NCBI RefSeq assembly: GCF_012641185.1
Contig: NZ_JAAXLK010000021.1
Location: 1 to 46,215 of the forward strand
Direction: 5' to 3'
Length of the DNA: 46,215 nt
DNA from: Levilactobacillus tujiorum
GTDB lineage: Bacteria > Bacillota > Bacilli > Lactobacillales > Lactobacillaceae
In this document: piece by piece, positions 42,649 through 46,215 of the stretch
Layout of the letters: the number at the start of each line of letters is the position of its first letter
Numbering within the stretch: the first letter of the stretch is position 1
Program-made: the position numbers and the translations under genes
The notes under the pieces: generated by a model
The model's database searches: none
Told to the model about the DNA's origin: nothing
What the model saw: the letters and a program-made list of their open reading frames with translations, nothing else

Positions 42649-43527
42649 TTACCGAACTACTACAGCTCGTGAATGACGTGAATGGTACACGCTCATAAAG
42701 TTCTTAGTTGAAGTCCAATATGCCTTACTTGGCCAGCTCTTCTTCATGTATGGGTCAGCGACAAGGAACTTACCATGCTTATAGCCAACTAAGGCTAGTA
42801 CGTGATATGGTCGTTGACCTTGCATCCGCCATGCGCCGGCAAAGATGACTGGATTGCCACGTTTAACCTCGCGAATTAGTTTAGTCTTGCTTGCGCCAGT
42901 GATATTCGCCGCTTTCTTATCATACGTCTTGGCATACTTGGTCAATGGCGCCGGATAAATCGTCCGTGTTTCACCTGGTCGACTTTCGGTATATGGATTG
43001 CCAGTGAATCCCTTGTTAGGCGTTTTCGCCTTTGGCATCCGATTAATAATTGTCTTAAGGCTGGTCTTCGTCGCAATACCCTTTACGGACAATGCCATCT
43101 TTAGACTGGCTGATTCACAGGCGTTCGGAGCGTACAACGGGTACAACTGACTGGTGTATGTGTAGGGCAAGGTGTAGGTCTTTGGCTTAACCATGTACAC
43201 GGCATTAATCCAGCCGTAGTTATGACCACGACGACTGATTTGATAATAGGTTGCTTTATTTGACTTAGCCACTTTATTAATCTGCATCAGCTTATTCTTC
43301 AAAGCCTTACCCGTCTTATGCGTGTACTTGTCGCCTTTCTGGTACGGCGTTGACCACAGCTTAGCTTTCTTGCTGATGATAGTACGGGAATTGTAACTAC
43401 GACCTGATTTAATTTGATAATTTGTATTAGCCGATGCTTGAACCGGCGTCGTATTGGCTACTAACGTTAATCCAGCTAATGCTGACGTTGTTGCTAATAT
43501 CGTTACTAATTTACTTTTTAACTTCAT
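42649..43527 (-). CDS. Secreted C39-like cysteine peptidase family protein (1)
   Basis: An exported protein of 292 residues: a signal peptide (to about residue 32, PVQASA), an SH3-like module (WSTPYQKGDKYTHKTG ... YYQISRRGHNYGWINAVY) and a papain-fold C39-like domain. The probable triad is Cys in PNACESASLKMAL, His in RPYHVLALVGY and Asp in VADPY. C39-like domains of this stand-alone type cleave peptides or act as isopeptidases. AAGGAGAAG precedes ATG. It is co-transcribed with the related gene upstream (14-nt gap) and the CAP gene downstream. Substrate unknown. Confidence 0.85.
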   Translation of the reverse strand: MKLKSKLVTILATTSALAGLTLVANTTPVQASANTNYQIKSGRSYNSRTIISKKAKLWSTPYQKGDKYTHKTGKALKNKLMQINKVAKSNKATYYQISRRGHNYGWINAVYMVKPKTYTLPYTYTSQLYPLYAPNACESASLKMALSVKGIATKTSLKTIINRMPKAKTPNKGFTGNPYTESRPGETRTIYPAPLTKYAKTYDKKAANITGASKTKLIREVKRGNPVIFAGAWRMQGQRPYHVLALVGYKHGKFLVADPYMKKSWPSKAYWTSTKNFMSVYHSRHSRAVVVR

Positions 43528-43541
43528 GATTTATCTTCTCC

Positions 43542-44462
43542 TTATTGAACAGCTACTGCGTAATGTTTGTAATTATAGCTACGACTGAACTTCTTCGCGC
43601 CAACCCAGTACTTACCGTGGTTCGGGTCAGCTACGTGGTAAGCATTCTTCTTATAACCATCTAATAGCATTACATGACTATTGTTAATCCCACGACCCCA
43701 GAAGTAGTGGCCATACTGGGCTTTGGCGAAGTGTAGGGTGACGTAAACAACCACTGGATTGTGCATTCTCAACTGTGAACGTAACGTGGATAGCTTCGAC
43801 CCGCTGATGTTCTTCACCGTTGTGTACTTATTACCCCATTTAGCTAACGGTTTTGGGAATATAGATTGGAAGACTCCTGGCGTTACCCGATATGGGGAAC
43901 CGGCAAATCCATTATTTGGATTGTTGTTCTTGCTTCGTGGCAATTTCTTCATAAACTTGACTAGGCCGGTAGACTTCATCACACCTTTATAGTGTAATCC
44001 TTCTAGTAGCGACGCTGATTCACAACCCATCCATGCCTTAACAGCTTGTTGACTGATGTACGGCGCATTCAGATTGACCTTGCTTGGCGTCTTCAAATAC
44101 TTGTGCCAGACCCAGCCACTATAATTCTTCTTTGATTTAGCGCTGGTTGACGTCACGTAATAATAACGGTAATCCTTGCCATTATTCTTCTTTACCAATG
44201 CCGATTTGCTGATAATCCATGCTGTATGCGGGAAGTTCTTCAGCTTATGTGTTTGGATAAACCGTAATTTACCAGTATTATCAGTTGGCAGGTTATACAA
44301 ACTGCCTTTAACATCACCTGTCACCTTGCCAAACTTAGTAACTTTACCTTGACTAATAATATGTGGATTAACCGTTGCGGCACTGGCTGTTAACCCTGTC
44401 CCAGCAATCATACCCAATCCAATCGATGCAATAGTAACTGCATTCTTCAATCTATTCCGCAT
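43542..44462 (-). CDS. Secreted C39-like cysteine peptidase family protein (2)
   Basis: A paralogue of the next gene, 306 residues. It has a signal peptide (to about residue 29, LTASAA), an SH3-like module (GSLYNLPTDNTGKLRF ... YYYVTSTSAKSKKNYSGWVWHKYLK) and a C39-like domain with Cys in MGCESASLLEGL, His in NNSHVMLLDGY and Asp in VADPNHGKYW. It shares the fold order NPNNGFAGSPY ... IFPKPLAKWG with the other copy but is clearly diverged. It is the first gene of the operon, with AGAGGAG before ATG. Confidence 0.85.
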   Translation of the reverse strand: MRNRLKNAVTIASIGLGMIAGTGLTASAATVNPHIISQGKVTKFGKVTGDVKGSLYNLPTDNTGKLRFIQTHKLKNFPHTAWIISKSALVKKNNGKDYRYYYVTSTSAKSKKNYSGWVWHKYLKTPSKVNLNAPYISQQAVKAWMGCESASLLEGLHYKGVMKSTGLVKFMKKLPRSKNNNPNNGFAGSPYRVTPGVFQSIFPKPLAKWGNKYTTVKNISGSKLSTLRSQLRMHNPVVVYVTLHFAKAQYGHYFWGRGINNSHVMLLDGYKKNAYHVADPNHGKYWVGAKKFSRSYNYKHYAVAVQ

Positions 44463-44544
44463 TAACTTAATCTCCTCTTATCTATCAATCGTATTAACCA
44501 TACTAGCTAATCATAAACCTAACTACTCGACCTATCAATGTGCA

Positions 44545-44703
44545 TTACACGTTGAACGGCAACTTACCTTCGGTCAATAATTTGCTGTAAAACATCTTCG
44601 TCAACGCCGGTAAGGTTAATCCCATCTTAGCGGCCAGCTCATCAAGCTCTTGACGCTCCTTACTACTTATTCTGATTTGAACTGTCTTATTATTCTTATC
44701 CAT
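44545..44703 (-). CDS. Small ribbon-helix-helix protein (52 residues)
   Basis: A short protein beginning MDKNNKTVQIRISSKERQEL and continuing with DELAAKMGLTLPALTKMF. A basic beta strand (KTVQIRIS) followed by two helices is the ribbon-helix-helix (MetJ/Arc, RelB/DinJ-like) DNA-binding pattern. GGGGGA lies about 8 nt before ATG. It may repress the adjacent secreted-protein operon or be a plasmid-type copy or antitoxin protein; no toxin is next to it. Confidence 0.7.
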   Translation of the reverse strand: MDKNNKTVQIRISSKERQELDELAAKMGLTLPALTKMFYSKLLTEGKLPFNV

Positions 44704-44833
44704 CACTAATTCCCCCATCCGATTAATCTTTATATAACTTATTACTTATCATCTTTATGTCGTAAATCTAACTCTGCCTGCAATACTTGTCAATTAAAAT
44801 CCTGCAAAAAAATGCAAAGTCATTACACGAACG

Positions 44834-44868
44834 ACAAAAAAGCCCGCTAACTCAACGTTAACCGGCAT
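44834..44868 (-). terminator. Terminator of the acidic-protein genes
   Basis: GCCGGTTAAC / GTTAGCGGGC stem with two imperfect pairs and a 5-nt loop, then six T on the minus strand. Confidence 0.8.
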
Positions 44869-44886
44869 CAAATTTAATTATTTTAT

Positions 44887-44904
44887 TTTTCATATCATCA
44901 TACT
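44887..44904 (-). repeat. Recurrent 18-bp motif, copy 5
   Basis: AGTATGATGATATGAAAA on the minus strand (one base from consensus), directly after the stop of the 135-residue acidic protein and before its terminator. Confidence 0.7.
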
Positions 44905-44912
44905 CATTCAAA

Positions 44913-45320
44913 TCAGCCAATAAATGTCGGATGCGAAAAATCCAACTCATCTGTATTGATATCAAAGTCGGGTGGCAATAACCATTGCAACGTCCTATCA
45001 CCGCTACAACGCACGAACAATTGTCTGATATCATCTTTATTAATCGCGTCAATATCGTCATACTCTACATTATCATCGCGGTCTAATCTGTTATCACCTT
45101 GGGCATCTAACTTATAACCCTCAGCCACGACCATCCTGATTGGATTGCCATTGGCATCAACTAGGTTGACTACTCTTAGTTGATTTACATCAGGGTATAA
45201 CATCGCCCGATACCAACTGCCATCATACTCAGCATCAATCTGATTCATCACTGCTTGACCGTCGACGCAAGCATTATCATAATCGCCAATCTTGCGGTAA
45301 TTATCTGGTATTTGCATCAT
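44913..45320 (-). CDS. Acidic accessory protein, paralogue 1
   Basis: A 135-residue soluble protein with 27 Asp/Glu against 12 Lys/Arg. It shares a plan with the 132-residue gene upstream: a WYRA/LYRA strand, a short proline turn, GYKLDAQGDNRLDRDDN (against GYRMDESGNRLDDNGR), an acidic helix, a TLQW/TMLW strand and a final DFSHPTFI/DWSHPGLI. The family is unknown to me. GGGAG precedes ATG, and an exact copy of the 18-bp motif abuts the RBS. A DNA-mimic role is possible from the charge, but unproven. Confidence 0.7.
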   Translation of the reverse strand: MMQIPDNYRKIGDYDNACVDGQAVMNQIDAEYDGSWYRAMLYPDVNQLRVVNLVDANGNPIRMVVAEGYKLDAQGDNRLDRDDNVEYDDIDAINKDDIRQLFVRCSGDRTLQWLLPPDFDINTDELDFSHPTFIG

Positions 45321-45329
45321 ATATCTCCC

Positions 45330-45347
45330 ATTTCATATCATCATACT
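45330..45347 (-). repeat. Recurrent 18-bp motif, copy 6
   Basis: An exact AGTATGATGATATGAAAT on the minus strand, immediately upstream of the GGGAG ribosome-binding site of acidic protein 1. Its first half contains a -10-like TATGAT. Confidence 0.75.
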
Positions 45348-45363
45348 CTGGCAATTGTCTTAA

Positions 45364-45762
45364 TCAGATAATCAACCCCGGATGCGACCAATCAATATGT
45401 ACTCTATCCATGTCAGCAGACTTCGGTGCGAACCACAACATAGTCAGACTGCCATAAAATCGACGCTCCAATTCTTCCTCATCCTCTGGGTCAATATACT
45501 TGTCATCGTCGTTGAACATTATCCTACCGTTATCATCCAATCGATTACCTGATTCATCCATCCGATAGCCGCTAACTGATATAGCCTTACACTTGCCGCC
45601 ATAAATGCTGTTTATCAAATCAAAGTTCACCTCATTCAGCGGCCTGAATATCCGCGCCCGGTACAACTTGTCCCGGTACTCCATGTCAATCGCCATCGTT
45701 GGGTCGCTATCAGTCTCGGCATACAATTCATCCACTGTCATTAATTTAGGCTTAATCATCAT
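45364..45762 (-). CDS. Acidic accessory protein, paralogue 2
   Basis: 132 residues with 27 Asp/Glu and 17 Lys/Arg. It is homologous by eye to the protein encoded just downstream (shared GYxxD...GNRLDxxxR, W and SHPxxI elements). It contains a run of acidic residues (DPEDEEELE) near position 92-100. The two genes are tandem, 43 nt apart, so they probably arose by duplication. Function is unknown. Confidence 0.7.
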   Translation of the reverse strand: MMIKPKLMTVDELYAETDSDPTMAIDMEYRDKLYRARIFRPLNEVNFDLINSIYGGKCKAISVSGYRMDESGNRLDDNGRIMFNDDDKYIDPEDEEELERRFYGSLTMLWFAPKSADMDRVHIDWSHPGLII

Positions 45763-45889
45763 TACATCCTACCCCTTCGTCATTTAACTTGTCGTCATCC
45801 TAACTCTGCTTCCTAACCCAAATCCAGTCCTAATTGTTTGATTTAGCCAATTATGCTTGGCTTACCTTCTTCTTGTTGACTCTTCCGAA

Positions 45890-45935
45890 AACACAAATAA
45901 AGACACTCCATTAACCAGAGTGCCCTCTTTACTGT
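45890..45935 (-). terminator. Terminator-like repeat at the right side of the accessory region
   Basis: On the minus strand GGCACTC and GAGTGTC pair around 8 nt, followed by TTTATTTGTG. It follows the Abi fragment and resembles the element at about 29708-29742. Confidence 0.6.
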
Positions 45936-45942
45936 TTCATTT

Positions 45943-46106
45943 TTAATTCAGATACAAAACCTCGTACCAATTATCAGGGAATCCCATTTTTCCTAAATCA
46001 AGTGCGTTTGTCCTTACCACTTTATCTTGAAGCTTATCTAAAAAGTTATTCCACTTTTCTCGGTCACTATTTCTTAATTCCGAATAAAAGTTTTTCAATG
46101 TGATTA
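45943..46106 (-). pseudogene. Abi-family (abortive-infection, Abi_2-like) gene fragment, 5' part cut by IS
   Basis: The minus-strand frame, open from the IS edge, reads TLKNFYSELRNSDREKWNNF then LDKLQDKVVRTNALDLGKMGFPDNW and YEVLYLN, stop. A final MGFPxNWxxxL preceded by a charged helix is the characteristic C-terminus of Abi_2 (AbiD/AbiF-like) phage-defence proteins. Only about 54 codons are left; the IS terminal repeat begins at 46107. Confidence 0.65.
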
Positions 46107-46215
46107 GGGTCCGTCTGAAAACTACTTAAGTAAGATGCAAATTGAGGCAATGTAAACCGTAGCCAGATAAACATGAGCGAGCTTATCATAACGCGTTGCA
46201 ATCCTACGAAAGTTC
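46107..46215 (-). mobile_element. IS5-family insertion sequence, 3' end (continues beyond window)
   Basis: The element starts with GGGTCCGTCTGAAAACT, a probable terminal inverted repeat. It then has the end of a transposase on the minus strand (stop at 46122-46124): NFRRIATRYDKLAHVYLATV and YIASICILLK, the C-terminus of IS5-family (IS427 group) transposases, with the conserved R-x3-RYDKL. The rest is outside the window. Confidence 0.85.

Noticed and set aside
44881-44915. Eleven-codon peptides starting at the ATGAAA of each 18-bp motif copy
   Set aside because: Every motif copy ends in ATGAAA by definition, and no RBS precedes them; reading them as leader peptides would be circular.
29700-46106. 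Calling the accessory region a prophage or a conjugative element
   Set aside because: No integrase, capsid, terminase, portal, relaxase or secretion gene is visible; only a primase and methyltransferase point to mobility.

Overview
The window comes from a lactobacillus (Lactobacillaceae), most likely a heterofermentative Levilactobacillus close to L. brevis. The evidence is a family-65 disaccharide phosphorylase next to beta-phosphoglucomutase, catabolite-responsive (cre) sites, a SAM-III (SMK-box) leader on metK (a Lactobacillales trait), and an asparagine synthetase / D-aspartate ligase / aspartate racemase cluster of the kind that builds L-Lys-D-Asp(D-Asn) peptidoglycan cross-bridges. Species identity is an inference; no rRNA is present.

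Region 1 (1-29100) is chromosomal backbone. From the left it holds: a 3'-truncated, cre-controlled sugar porter flanked by ISL3-family debris; the cross-bridge operon (asnB-type, asl, racD, minus strand); a Crp/Fnr regulator divergent from a C69 dipeptidase; a UvrA2-type ABC protein; small membrane proteins (one carrying a phage MuF-type Cys/His motif, one VanZ-like); a YbjQ protein; tRNA-Leu(CAG); an OhrR-type MarR regulator with a matching operator; a CPBP protease; the GH65 phosphorylase and beta-PGM operon; a HAD phosphatase divergent from a deoxynucleoside kinase; a DUF960 protein; a DHA2 efflux pump; metK; several unknown proteins; a second YbjQ protein; and a secreted matrixin-like metalloprotease. 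A composite intergenic repeat of about 450 bp occurs twice in opposite orientation (about 8391-8840 and 21315-21718), with a partial third copy near 23900.

Region 2 (about 29700-46106) is an accessory element that resembles an integrated plasmid-like replicon. Nearly all its genes lie on the minus strand. It has a decayed HigBA/RelE-type toxin-antitoxin locus at its left edge, iteron-like TAGTCAYGR repeats, a beta-class DNA methyltransferase with a long C-terminal extension, an archaeo-eukaryotic-type (AEP) primase whose leader combines a Shine-Dalgarno-sequestering hairpin with a candidate antisense RNA, a 1786-residue thioester/SpaA-repeat sortase-anchored adhesin, and a three-gene operon of secreted proteins (two C39-like cysteine peptidases and a CAP/SCP protein). 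A 52-residue ribbon-helix-helix protein and two acidic paralogues follow. The right edge is an Abi-family gene cut by an IS5-family element that runs off the window. An 18-bp motif (AGTATGATGATATGAAAT) recurs six times in one orientation across this element and ties its modules together.

How the parts could work together (inference): the primase, iterons and antisense RNA look like replication control, the methyltransferase and acidic proteins like self-protection, the TA and Abi remnants like worn maintenance/defence genes, and the adhesin plus secreted enzymes like a host- or surface-interaction cargo. No integrase or conjugation gene is visible, so mobility cannot be concluded from this window.
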